Below the pieces are notes generated by a model. That model did not search any database and was not told the DNA's origin. It was given only the letters and a program-made list of their open reading frames with translations. This document shows positions 1 to 11,745 of a stretch of DNA of 64,000 nucleotides, piece by piece. The stretch is from Carex sylvatica (taxonomy: Eukaryota > Streptophyta > Magnoliopsida > Poales > Cyperaceae): the NCBI GenBank assembly GCA_964058845.1, contig CAXKVR010000107.1:62001-126000 (forward strand), in the 5' to 3' direction. Numbering within the stretch: position 1 is the stretch's first letter; each line of letters begins with the position of its first letter. A program made the translations under genes and the position numbers.

Positions 1-852
1 TTCTATAATCTTCAGAATTAGGCTTCATGATAATATATATAACGTACCTGTGCCATGAATCAATTCTATACTAATTAATTAAGTTGTATACATTTTATTT
101 CAAATAAAAGCAATTAATTTCTATACCATTTGTCCATTAACACTGAAACTAGTTAATTACCATGTCCTGAAGAAATTAATTTGTATTCCTAATTAACCAA
201 GAAAATCCAACACCTTTAGGGTTTAAGAAATATTATATGTAGTTCTCAATTTTTCATTTTGAAAATATTTCATAATTATTTTTGTTCAATTATTAAAAAA
301 AAAACTAAATAAATAAATAAGTATGAATTGGCGCAATAACTATATATGTATGTATTGGTATAATACTGCAGCATATATATATTGAGTAATAGTCAAGAAT
401 ATATACATTTTAAGAGATTTGTAAAATGACCTTAAATGATGAAGATAACTGTTAATTAAATGCTCTAATAAGAATTATGTGGTAGCTGTCAACATTATGT
501 CTTGAGTATTCATCATGAGCATAATAAACACAAATATGCATTTCAATACGCGTGAAAATTATATTGGGCACATTTAAGAGGTGAGTGAAAGTTCATGAAA
601 GATAGTTATTAGACATGCATTTTTTAAATATAAGAGATTTAAAAGAGCTGCCTAAGAGTCATTAATTGTTGTGGGATCCCATTTTGAATCATTCACATCT
701 TTTATTTGCTTCCAAATTACAGATAGACATGGGCAGAGGATCGAAAAGCTTTATGGATGCATTGTGTTTAACCAAAAGTGTGCAATAAGCATTGCTTAGA
801 GGTTATCACAAACAAGAGTATATACTAACGACTTTTCCTTAAAAAAAAGGAA

Positions 853-884
<32 letters not shown>

Positions 885-2302
885 TGCTAGCATGTTATGT
901 GTAGTATACATGGCCTTCATGCAACGGCTCAATATTTAACTTTTCAAAATCCTAACAGTCGATCCGAACCGTTCATTTTGTTTTCCATAGTAATATGTGT
1001 TTGGAGACCAAATTTTATATTTTTTCGAATTTTTTTATTACTTTTTAGATTTATTGAAAATTGCTGTTTTTTATGATCCATATTTGCTGAAAATAGTGAT
1101 TTTCAATAAATCTAAAATAATAGTAAAAATATTTCAAAAAATGTAAAATTTGGTCTACAAACACATATTAATATGGAGAACAAGATGAACGGTTCGGATC
1201 GGCCGTTAGAATTTTGAATCCGATGATTTATTTTTACATGCTTTAAAAATGGTAACTCATGGTGGAAGGCACTGGTTGCAGGATATAATTAACATCGTTT
1301 TCATCTGGTTATCTTTCAAATAAAAAAGAGACGTGTTAACTGTTCTTGCTCGATGATCAATGAACGCGTACTATATTAACAGCAACCAATTCAATTAAAT
1401 TTGAGGACGACATAGAATATATACATGCTAATTGATTGACGAGCTAGGAGAGAAAATTCATTTTCTAAATAGAAATATACCGCAACACAATTCGATTGCA
1501 TCACTATATATTATAATAATCTAATAGTGAAGGAGAATATCATTATGTTTCTGAAACAGTATTGAATTACATTATTGCAACACTTGGAATTAAATATGAG
1601 CAATAGATCGATGTAGGCATGTAGAGAAGTACGATTTTGGTGCCAGTTTGGAGGAACCAAACCAATGAAAAGCTGAAAAACATGGGGTCCAATTGTCCAA
1701 ACCAAACAAATTCAATTATTTGTTAAACGATAAAAAGTTGTCAATCATGTCCACAAATTATTAATCCCTAAATAATGGTGAAACGGTGATTACTGCTGTT
1801 GCACATTCATTCATTAATTGCAACCTGTTGTAGGACTGGGTCTGACTCGGATTTACTTTTTGGGGGCAAGAAAGGAAAGGGTCTCCATTCATTGAACAGG
1901 GATGATTCTTTGTTTGAACCTCAGAAATATATATTGGGCCGAATGACCTGTTTCTTAATATTTATAGACCATAATGCATGGGCTGTGATTTGGGGTCTTT
2001 GGTTGCGTTGCCTGGACAATTCCAATTACATCTTGGTCTAGGGCTTACGTCTCATATTATTCCTAGGTTGTATTTATTAATTAATAAGTACTAAATAATA
2101 ATCAATTGGAAATTATATCAATTTGATGAAATCTAAAATTTGTTATTTAAATATAATATCGATATAGTTCAAAAATAATATAATACAAATAATATGTTAA
2201 TATTCTTTACTTAGCAAGTACTATCGATACATATCATTTTAAAGCCTTATCAATAATGGAATTATAGGGCGAGCAATGGCTAAATCCGTTGAATGTTAGC
2301 AT
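1..2302. other. AT-rich intergenic DNA, no gene recognised
   Basis: No coding region with a recognisable family is visible on either strand. The stretch holds an (AT)n microsatellite near 851-877 and the hairpin element at 942-1225. The short open frames here have no domain, plausible start context or splice partner. Confidence 0.6.
942..1225. repeat. Foldback MITE, hairpin family with GATCCGAACCGTTCA core
   Basis: The left arm (about 942-1075) is the reverse complement of the right arm (about 1080-1225), giving a hairpin of about 280 bp. The arms carry GTCGATCCGAACCGTTCA and its complement TGAACGGTTCGGATCGGC, then GACCAAATTTTATATTTTTT and its complement. The same core recurs at 20.7, 38.1, 56.5 and 62.0 kb. 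No target duplication could be fixed for this copy. Structure says non-autonomous DNA transposon; the superfamily is inferred from the copies with 9-bp duplications. Confidence 0.7.
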
Positions 2303-2361
2303 CAGGGTCGGTCTTGGAGATTTTGGGGTCCGGGGCGGGATAAAAATTTGAGTCATTTATA

Positions 2362-3132
2362 TAGGGGTGTAAATGAATCAGATATTATCCGATTTTGTTC
2401 GGATTTGAATTCGAAAAATTACTTAAATTATCTGATCTGTATTCGTATCCAAGACTATCGGTATTTGTATCTATATACGAAAAGTTATAACGAATAAGGA
2501 TATTATTTATAATTAACTATATGTATTTGCATCCATATTCTTATCCGAAAAGTTACAACGGATAAGGATACGGTTTAATAATTAACTATCTGTAACTATC
2601 TGTATCTGACCGTTTACACCTCTACTCCACAAGAAATGATTTGTTAAATACCAATGATTTATTACTTATATTTTAGTTGCATGGTATTGATATATGATCA
2701 TTAATGTAGCTGGTTCAAGACTCTATTTGTTTTTTTTGTTCTATATGCTTAGAAAAAAAACATTATTGAACTTAAATTGATATATTCTGATTACAATATA
2801 ACATTATGAGATGAATAGTGACTAATATTAATTTTGGTAATATGATGTATCTTTTGTATCCAACAAATTTATTATGAAAAATATTAGATCTAATAATGAA
2901 TGAAAAAAAAATTTAGATATTATACTTTAATAGAATGTATATTAGTATTTTTTTAATTATCCGAATTATATTCATATCCATCCGATATCTGATTTGTATT
3001 CGTATACATTTAATATCTGATTTGTATCCGTATCCGAGACTATCCATATTCGCATCCGTATTTGAAAAATTATAACGGATAAAGATACGGTTTGATTACT
3101 ATTTGATCCATATCTGACCATTTACACCCTTA
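2362..3132. mobile_element. Non-autonomous hAT element (MITE-like)
   Basis: Terminal inverted repeats TAGGGGTGTAAATG at 2362 and CATTTACACCCTTA ending at 3132 are flanked by 8-bp target duplications CATTTATA (2354-2361) and CCTTTATA (3133-3140), 7 of 8 matching, as expected for hAT. The interior is a degenerate array of CGGATACGGATA and TATCCGTATCC motifs. A second terminus-like sequence (GTTTACACCTCTAC near 2612) suggests an internal rearrangement or nested copy. No coding capacity. Confidence 0.7.
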
Positions 3133-3173
3133 CCTTTATATATATATTTATTATTTTATTAATATGCCAATAG

Positions 3174-3435
3174 TGACAAGAGCTCTAAAAAAAGAATTAT
3201 CAATAGAACTTTATTGTATAATCCAGAGAGCAAAACCTCCCCTTATATTACAGAAGATACAAAACCAAATAAGAAGCACTGAATTCTCCAGCTAATTACC
3301 AATCAATACTATTTCCTAAATATACAGCTAATGATACATTAGAGGCATGGTATTCTCCTTTCCTTGTTGGCATGTGATTCTCTAAGGCAGAATAGGCCAT
3401 AGGCAATATGTGGCAGCAGTACAATATTCCTGACA
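3174..3435 (-). repeat. 3' LTR of the copia element
   Basis: 262-bp repeat of the sequence at 8040-8323, bounded TGTCA...TGACA on the element strand. It abuts the polypurine tract at 3436-3445. It is downstream in element orientation, hence the 3' LTR. Confidence 0.93.
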
Positions 3436-6400
3436 TCCCCCCCTCAAATTGATGGTGCTAACTAGAAAATCATTTCGACTGGAAGGAAGTGCTTTTGTAA
3501 AAATATCTGCTGTTTGAAGATTCGAGGATACATGAGGAAGCGTGATCAGCTCCCTATCAACTGCATTCCTGATAAAATGGCAATCAACCTCAATATGCTT
3601 GGTTCGTTCATGAAAAACTGGATCTACTAAGATTTGAATGGCACTGAGATTGTCTGCATGAAGTGGTGTAGACATAGATTGAGTGATCTCAAGATCAGTA
3701 AGTAGGCCCCTAAGTCAAATGATTTCAACATATGCAGCTGACATAGCACGATATTCTGCTTTTGTAGAGGACCTAGATACACGATCTTGCTTCTTACACT
3801 TCCAAGACACCAAGGCATCACCTAGATATACACACCAACCGGTTGTAGACAGTCTCGTATTTGGGCAACCAGCCCAATCGACATCAGCAAAAGCCGAGAG
3901 TTTCAAGTCATTTTGGGTAGAAAAAAAGATCCCCATTTCAGCAGTACCCTTTAGATACTGAATAATACGATGGACAGCTGCTAAGTGTAAATGTCGAGGG
4001 GCATGCATAAACTGACTAACCACATTGATCGCAAAGGAGATGTCCGGTCGTGTGATGGTCAGATATACCAAGCTACCGACTAGACTTGGGTACACTGCCG
4101 GATCCGGCACAGGTTCACCTTCATCCTTGTAAAGTTTGAGATTGACCTCCATAGGAGTGATTGCTGAGCTAGAGAATTGAAGATTTTCCTTTTCAATAAT
4201 CTCAGTGAGGTACTTGTGCTGATTAATAAACAATCCAGCATTGGTGCGATGAACCTCAAGTCTGAGAAAGTATTGTGCCTCCCCAAGATCCTTCATCTGA
4301 AAACTAGAAGTTAGTGTCTCTCTCAATTTGTTAATGCTTTGCAAATCACTCCCTGTTATCAGGATGTCATCAACGTAAACAAGTGCTATGGCAATTCCAT
4401 TAGAGGTTTTGGCAATGAACAACGATGGATCATATTGGCTCTGTTGAAAATTTGCAGATATGACAACATCTCTAAAGGTGTGGAACCATTCACGTGGAGC
4501 CTGTTTCAGTCCATAAAGAGATCGTTTCAATTTACACACTTCGTTTGGAGATGAAAGACACACACCTGGTGGAGGTTTCATATAAATGGTTTCACACAAC
4601 TCACCATGAATAAATGCATTCTTCACGTCCATTTGCTTAATGGACCAGTTTCGTGCAGCAGCAAGAGCAAGAACAATACGGACTGTTGTCATCTTTGCGA
4701 CAGGAGCAAAGGTTTGGAGATAATCTACCCCATACTCCTGACTATACTTAAGTGCCACTAGACGGGCTTTATAGCGATCAATAGTATCATCAGGGTTCTG
4801 TTTAATAGTGTAGACCCACTTGCAACCAATTGGTTTTACATTCTTCGGATAATTTACCAAATTCCAGGTTTCATTTTGTGTGAGTGCATTTAATTCTTCT
4901 TTTATAGCTTGATTCCAACATTCTTGCATAACAACCTCTTTGAATGATTCAGGAATTGTTATAGAAGGAACAGTAGCTAGAAAACCATACTGTGTGGGAG
5001 CCCGAGTTGGGCGAGTAGATCTTCTTAACCTTGGATTTTTTGAGTTCATTTCAGCTGATTCGGGTGTTATTGTCATCAGGTGATGTTGACCCGAATTTGA
5101 AGTGGATGTGATCAGGTCAAACTCAGGGTTATCCCGGGTTGTCTCCAAATTCGGATCAGGAGGAGGTTGTGTATCTTCTTCTGGGGTTTGTTCATGATGC
5201 AAGTTGACAAGACCTGGTTGTGTGATCAGGGGATGGTCATGAGAAGAGTTGTCAGTTTGGGGCACAAGAGTTGACTCCTTATTCTTTTGCCGAGTGTAAA
5301 TAAAACCTGGTTTGAATCGGTTGGAGGAGCTGGAATTTATGAAAGTGTTTGAGACATCATTTATTGGTTTAAAAAGATGTAACAGAGACTTAGAAACTGT
5401 GGGAGACAAATTGGAACACTTTTTATAATAAAAGACAGAATCAACAAAGACCACATTGCGGGAGATTCTCATTTTCTTTGATTTGGGATCATAACACTGA
5501 AAACCTTTTTGTCCAACAGCATAACCTAGAAAAACACATTCTACCGATAAAGGTGAGAGTTTGTTGCGTTCTCTAGATGGGAGATGAACATAGCACACAC
5601 AACCAAAGGTGTGAAGCATGTCATAACTGGGATGTTTGTGGTACAGCCAAAAATATGGTGACACGTTTTGCAATTTTTTTGAGATTTGACGATTTATTAA
5701 AAAAACAGAAGTATGAACAACTTCGTCCCAAAAAGTGGGTGGCATAGCAGCTTCTAAAAGAAGTGTTCTAACAATGTCTAAGATGTATCGATTTTTACGC
5801 TCAGCTACTCCATTTTGTTGAGGAGTAGCTGGACAAGATTTTTCATGAAATATACCTTTTTCTAAAATAAACTTTTGAAAATCATTCGACATGTATTCCC
5901 CACCTGAATCTGACCTCAAATTTTTTATAATGCAATTAAATTGATTTTCAATCATTGCCACATAGTATTTAAATATTTGAAAGACATCCGATTTATTTTG
6001 TATTAAATATACCCAAGTAAATCTAGTGAAGTAATCAATAAACAGCACGAAGTACTTATAACCAGATGCAGACAGAATGGGAGATGGGCCCCACACATCA
6101 GAATGGATAAGTTCAAATGGTCTCGTAGTTTTATTGTTACTAATAGAAAATGAAAGTACCTTACTCTTGCTTGACAAACAAGTAGTACACACACTAGGAC
6201 TTATTTTTTTTTATTTGGAATGAGTCCTTTGTCAAACATAACAGATAGACTATTAGAATTCAAATGGCCTAATTTAAGATGCCACAAAGTCCAAAGATCT
6301 TCTTTTGAGGATGCAGAAAAGACAGCACCAACCAAATCTGATAAGTTTTGTTCACCTTCAACAAAGAAAAATCGTCCACTCTTATGCGCCTTCCCGACTA

Positions 6401-6740
6401 TCTTTCCAGTTTCCTGGTCCTGTACAACACAACCATGAGGAGTAAAATGCACATGACAATTATTTTCTACCAATTGTCCAACTGAGATCAAGTTTGATGC
6501 CAATTTGGGTACCAATAGTGCTTAGTTTAAAGTGTTATCTTTTAAAGAAACATCTCCAATACTAGCAATGGAGAGATTAGTACCATCAGCAGTAGATATT
6601 TTATCTGTACCCATATATGGTGCTATTGATCGAAAACTATGTGACTGCCCGCACATATGGTTCGATGCCTCTGAATCAATATACCATTTCTGAGAATTGT
6701 TACCTGACAGTCCCATAGAGGATATGGCAGACTGGATCAT
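3382..6740 (-). pseudogene. Copia pol (protease, integrase, RT, RNase H), broken
   Basis: Encodes the catalytic polyprotein of a Ty1/copia element. Reading downstream from 6740: a protease segment with WYIDSEASNHM, where the family has DSG at the active site, so the catalytic glycine is changed. Then the GAG pre-integrase region (6201-6515) and an integrase core (LIHSDVWGP, SDSGGEYM, QQNGVAERKNR supply the D, D, E residues). RT follows with DVKNAFIHGEL and the catalytic YVDD in ALVYVDDILITGSD, then RNase H (STKAEYRAM; LHADNLSAIQI). Breaks: a stop at 6738-6740 after gag, a stop near 6520, a frameshift near 6195, and a TGA at about 3712-3714 where tryptophan is expected. The final segment reads through the polypurine tract into the 3' LTR and stops at 3382. 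No functional product is expected. Confidence 0.93.
3436..3445 (-). other. Polypurine tract of the copia element
   Basis: On the minus strand GAGGGGGGGA lies immediately upstream of the 3' LTR, the usual place for the plus-strand primer of an LTR retrotransposon. Confidence 0.85.
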
Positions 6741-7714
6741 CTATTGAATGCCTTTAGGTGTGACAGTACTAGGGAAGGTGGAAGTGGACTGAACTGTAGT
6801 TGGAGTTGTGGTTGATGCAGTGTTTTGCTGGTTCGGAACAACCAAGGCTTGAATTGTGTTGTGTCGATTTTGAGGTCGCCGACGACATTCAGATATGATG
6901 TGGCCCCACTTCTTGCAATAATTGCAGAACTTCTTTTTACAATCTTTTGCAATATGCCCATACTTTTGGCACGAATAACACTGTATTTCTTTCCTAACCC
7001 GAGGATAACCCTGAGTCATTAGTGCCATTGAGTCACTTCCAGGAGCAGCTTCTTCAATGCTAGATTGGGTAAACATGATTTGTTCCTCCCACATAATCTC
7101 TCTAAAGCATTCAATCAGTGTGGGGATGGAATTTTGGGCCATGAGTTGTCTCCTTATTGGTTCATATTCAGGTCTCAGTTTCATCAAAAACTGATCTCGC
7201 ATGTTTTTTTCTTGCAGTTCTTGGATAGTAACGAGGGCAGCACTAGGGACTTTGGAATACATAATGGAATTATATTCAAGCCATAATGCCATAAAACCCG
7301 AGTAATAATTCTGAATATTTTTCTGTCCCTGAGTATACTCATGAATTTCAAGGTCAATCTGATATTTCTGGGCCTCATTATCATGATGATATATGGTCTT
7401 CAGGTAATTCCACATTTCAGCGGCGGTTTGATATGGCCTAAGGTTGATGCCAATTTGGGGTTCAACGGATCCTAGAATCCAACTCATGATACGAGAATTC
7501 CCACTGACCCATTTTTTCATATTGTTTTTAACTATTTCCTCTTCTTTGCCTTTGGTTTTACTGATTTTCTCTTCTGCGTCTGTGGTTTTACCGGTTACTT
7601 CTTCTTTGTCATTGGTTTCTGGTTTGGTTTCACTACTATCAATTAAACCCCACAATTCATGGCCTTGAATAAAGCATCAAAGGTTAAATTCTCACAATGA
7701 GTAGTTTTTGCCAT
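6738..7714 (-). pseudogene. Copia gag, frameshifted near the N-terminus
   Basis: Gag is the structural RNA-binding protein of the retrotransposon particle. A likely start lies at 7714 (MAKTTHCENLTF), but a one-base shift near 7660 separates it from the long frame beginning around residues LWGLIDSSE. The body has the UBN2-type gag fold signature (a WNYLKTIYHHDNEAQKYQI-like segment) and two CCHC zinc knuckles, CYSCQKYGHIAKDC and CNYCKKWGHIISEC, both with C-x2-C-x4-H-x4-C spacing. It ends in a TAG/TGA-type stop before the protease segment rather than reading through. Identified from the knuckles, gene order and LTR context. Confidence 0.9.
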
Positions 7715-8027
7715 TCAAACAAACAGGGATCACAGAAACTGTTAAGGAAAAATCCATTCCTGAGATATGTGCAACTTACAGTTTGAGCAGTTCAAAATTT
7801 GAGTAAACTAGTAACCACCTTGAGTTTTTTAGAGAAAGCAACTGAGATGTCAGGAACCTTGGTGATGGGAGAAGTGATGATCTAAAACATCTGGAGCCTT
7901 GTTGAGAAGGCAATCTGAGACTCGTCCAAAGGTTTGTTGAGAAGACAAGATGTACCCAGGAATGACTATCCCAGTACAAGCAGCGAGTGAGCAAGACAGG
8001 AAGGCTAAGGATTTGAATCTTATAAGA

Positions 8028-8039
8028 GCTCTGATACCA
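8028..8039 (-). other. Primer binding site (initiator tRNA-Met type)
   Basis: TGGTATCAGAGC on the minus strand directly abuts the inner edge of the 5' LTR. It is the classic primer binding site complementary to the 3' end of initiator methionine tRNA in plant copia elements. Confidence 0.93.
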
Positions 8040-8323
8040 TGACAAGAGCTCTAAAGAAAGAATTATCAATAGAACTTTATTGTATAATCCAGAGAGCAAA
8101 ACCTCCCCTTATAATACAGAAGATACAAAACCAAATAGGAAACACTGAATTCTCCAACTAATTACCAATCAATACTATTTCCTAAATATACACAAAATCA
8201 TATCTAAATATACAGCTAATGATACATTAGAGGCATGGTATTCTTCTTTTCTTGTTGGCACGTGATTCTCTAAGGCAAAATAGGTCATATGCAATATGTG
8301 GCAGCAGTACAATATTCTTGACA
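8040..8323 (-). repeat. 5' LTR of the copia element
   Basis: 284-bp copy of the 3' LTR, carrying about 22 bp extra around 8193-8214 that looks like a local duplication of a CTAAATATACA motif. Followed by target duplication AATAG at 8324-8328. Confidence 0.93.
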
Positions 8324-8503
8324 AATAGATCATTCATATTTGTAGAAAAGTCTAGAGCAATATATACATAGTTTATTTTATTTATTTTTAATACATACAA
8401 ATAATTTTTTGTAATATATACATACTGAATTTTTTTTTGGGGTCCTTTGGATCCTGGGGCCTGGGGCCATCGCCCTTAGTGCCCTGCCCCAGGACCAGGC
8501 ATG

Positions 8504-11500
8504 GTAAGCACTTGCTCGGACATAGTGAGACAGAAAGTTGAGTGGCGACAAAATCATCCACTAGAATAGAGCGTATCGAGATAGATCAGATGGACAAGAG
8601 AGAGAAAAAGGTGACAAGACAGAGGAGCAGAATGAACGAACGACTCTCAAAACTTCGTCTTGAAAATTACCCAAATCGTCTCGAGCGGAGCTTACGAGAA
8701 AAATTTCTTAACGGATACTTGATGTACCTTTTTTTGACATTTTCTATTCTAGTTATTTATTATTTTCTGAATTTTTATGGCACCTATGATCAACCACGAA
8801 TTATCCTTAACAAATATTTTAATTCATCTCCTTTTTCTTCACATACAAGCTCAATATGAACAATTCAAAATATACAGACCCACTTTAGAGAATTCGGGTC
8901 CCAGAAAGTAACTCAAAATTTGAACTTAAAGTCCGGACCGTTCGATCAGATTCTACACAAATATTAAAATAATACCATGAATTCTAACTTGATCAGATTT
9001 GTCTACATCCAAACTCGTAGCTGGATCGAAATTAATTCGGTACTTATTTGGAATCTATGGGTTTCTTTGAGATTCGTGCAATATTACAACAGATGACTCA
9101 GATCTCATTCTACAGCCGTTCCGCCGTTTGCACTGGATCTGAATTTGTTGCGGCCGTTGAGCCGTTTGCCGCCTCTTACAATTTTAAATTACCCCTGAAA
9201 TGTAAACTATTTCCTAAAATCATGGCTTTAAGAGAAAGAAATCTCCAATCCAGCTTTTTCAGTCCGTACATAATTCTAGGGAAATACACCCCGGGTATTC
9301 GGCTGAAAGTAGTACAATTCAATGACCTCTCCCAAGTCATTTCCTCAGCATAATTAGACTAGCACCTCATGACATGCCACCATCTCTCTCTCTCACTGTC
9401 TCTCATATGGCAGTCAATCAAATTGACACGCTAATTAAAGCTCGCCACCTATACACCCTCCCCAAAAACCAAGAAAAAAAAACAAAAAGTAAATAGAACT
9501 GCCTAACTCATCCCCTAAACAGCTACACTCATATAGCTGCAGACTCATATTAATTAAACTCATATAAGTCATGTTCTTGAATAATTCGGCAGTTAGCGTT
9601 ATGGCCTATACTTTAACCTAGATTAACACAGCTTCATAATTCATTAAAGGGCTACCATAAGAGGCACATTTTTATTTATATATGTTTTTTCATACTTGTT
9701 TCTTTTGATGTAAGCTGCTCGTTATAAATGAACCCTTGAAATTATTTCAGGATTTCTTTTGGTGCTTAGTCATTTTTATAATTTAATTATTTTCTTAATT
9801 AAATTATTGTCTTAAAGTTTTTATACAGCTCCCCTCATAAAATTTTAAAGGTGTATTTGTAGTTAGTTAGAATTCAACTTTGTAGTTGTGAAGACTTGAA
9901 CTTAAATCTCAGCCGCCACATATTATGTATTTTTAATTTCAGCCCTTTGCAATGTAAATTTTCTTATTTCTTTTCAATGTAAGTTTATTTTATTTTATTT
10001 TTTGGAAATGACTTTCCAAAGTAGCTCGTACGTTAAGAAATAAGAATTAACCGTTCAAATTATTTGAGGATTTTTTTTTAAAATTTGGCAGCTCTCATTA
10101 TTAATTACTTCAGCACCATGTTGTGTATTGATTAATTAGAGGAGACCTATATATATATATCCAGAATTTGCTCTATCTTTGTTATAACTGATGGGTAAAG
10201 GTTTTAACAGAGCAGTTTGGACCTTATCCAGCACACAAGTCATATGCACGTTATTTGATTCTATATATAGTTAGTACGTTGCACGAAGCCAAAACTGTTG
10301 TGTAAAAATCTTTATCCATGACTGATCAATACTGTGCTATCCAAATGGAACTATCTCATTGAAGAGAAAAGTTTGGATTTGATGCCCACAAGAAGCAAAT
10401 TTGGTCCAATGGACATCCGAGTCGACTGATGCAATTTAAGATTCGTGTGCACCACGTTGTAAAATTTGTGCACAAAAACCTTCAACTGCGCGCATCGGAC
10501 AATTTCGATGTCCATCAGATCCAAACTGCATATATAACTCATTAAATCTAACCATTTGATCAATTGATCATACTCTTTATGATAGACTGGTTTCACAAAA
10601 AAATTGAACTGATTAATTAATTGTCTTGTCAAATCTAGTTTTGTCTCTGACTTTGCTAAGGACTACAATTGGATAGCTGGCAAGCAATGTCCTGCTCTAC
10701 CAAAGTAAGTATCAGAAATTAAATATCAGTTGAATCAACCAAAACTATGGATCGTAGACTGTAAAATTGGATAAAATGAGACAATAGATATATAGATCAT
10801 AAGTCGAGTAATTGCACATGAAGTTACTGCAGGTATATATTCCATATATATTTTGCCATGTCACATATAGGCCTTTCTGGAAAAGAAATAAACGGAAACA
10901 CTTTTTTTGTTCTTTTTTCATTGAACTTGCATTCGACAGTACTGTTATATATTCCATATATATTTCATTCCACATTCTGACAAAACAATTGTACAACAAT
11001 TTTGTTTGTTGTACATTCTGACTATTTTTGTACGATGGAGGATAATACAGTAAATTTAGGTTTTTTAATTAACTTATAAGCTGATTACGATGCTTAGAAC
11101 TATGTAAACGGGTTGCTTTTCTACTGTTTCCGCCATTTTGCTTTTCTTCGTGTCATGTTCTTTTTATCATTGCTTCTCTCCTTGTACTCGTTTCTTTAGC
11201 TTTTTTGTTTCAATTTTACCTTCCATAAAAAGGAAAATTTATTGCTAGCTTAAAAAAGATAACATTTTCTTTCTGTAATACTATTACATCTTCTCAACAA
11301 TGAAATATATATATATATAGGTGCAAGTTCAATTAAACTTCCTGCTTTAACAAGTAGAATACTAAAAATTCACCAGACATGCATGCATTATACAAGACAC
11401 ACACACACAAACTGCATGAAGCGCATTAGATGAATTACTGAGTCAACAATTAAATAATTAAAATATGTAATATTCAAAGTCTGACATCACCAGATATTAT

Positions 11501-11745
11501 TAAACCTTCCCAGGAAAATTAAAATAGACACACTGTGTATATTTTACAAAGTCCAATAGCATAATGCATCAAAAGATAAATTTGTTCAGCATTGAACTGC
11601 ACACTGCTGAGAAGTCAGAAAACACACCAAAAGCAAGCTAGGTTATTATAAACTACAAACCACAAAACATGTCAATAATAAGATAATTTCAATACTTGTT
11701 TAAGAGGATCAAAGGACCCCTAATTGCAGTATTGATTTAATATGC
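8504..11745. other. Intergenic DNA downstream of AGL6-like gene
   Basis: No recognisable gene. Two open frames of about 100 codons (8542-8859 and 9048-9353, plus strand) show no known domain; the first has a basic N-terminal half and one hydrophobic stretch. A weak hairpin at about 10369-10530 has arms AGTTTGGATTTGATG and its near-complement. The 3' UTR of the MADS gene must lie just below 11746. Confidence 0.5.
10369..10530. repeat. Small foldback repeat
   Basis: AGTTTGGATTTGATGCCCA at the left pairs with the complement of a right-end copy reading AGTTTGGATCTGATGGACA. The inner sequence includes AAGATTCGTGTGCAC, also found near 19062, so it belongs to a dispersed repeat family. Confidence 0.4.

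Larger units (their letters stand above)
3174..8323 (-). mobile_element. Ty1/copia LTR retrotransposon, full length but defective
   Basis: A 5.15-kb element on the minus strand with two LTRs, perfect 5-bp target duplication AATAG (3169-3173 and 8324-8328), a tRNA-Met type primer binding site and a polypurine tract. The order gag, protease, integrase, reverse transcriptase, RNase H is that of Ty1/copia. The coding region carries several stops and frameshifts and a changed protease active site. The LTRs differ by about a dozen substitutions plus a 22-bp insertion in the 5' LTR (by eye), so insertion was not very recent. It lies just right of the hAT element at 2362-3132, apparently inside the older element at 2303-8503. 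Confidence 0.95.
2303..8503. mobile_element. Old hAT-like non-autonomous element split by two later insertions
   Basis: Left terminus CAGGGTCGGTCTTGG at 2303 resembles the complement of the right end near 8489-8503 (CATGCCTGGTCCTGG, 10 of 15 matching). Candidate 8-bp target duplications are GTTAGCAT and GTAAGCAC (6 of 8). GC-rich internal borders (GGGGTCCGGGGC at about 2328; GGGGCCTGGGGCC near 8455) fit one element. With the insertions at 2362-3132 and 3174-8323 removed, only about 270 bp remains. Weak terminus match, so boundaries are tentative. Confidence 0.4.

Noticed and set aside
8542..8859. 105-codon plus-strand frame with a basic N-terminal half and a hydrophobic segment
   Set aside because: No recognised family, no splice context, and it lies in the flank of a transposon cluster; too little to call a gene.
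9048..9353. 101-codon plus-strand frame
   Set aside because: No domain and no homology I recognise; its length is compatible with chance.
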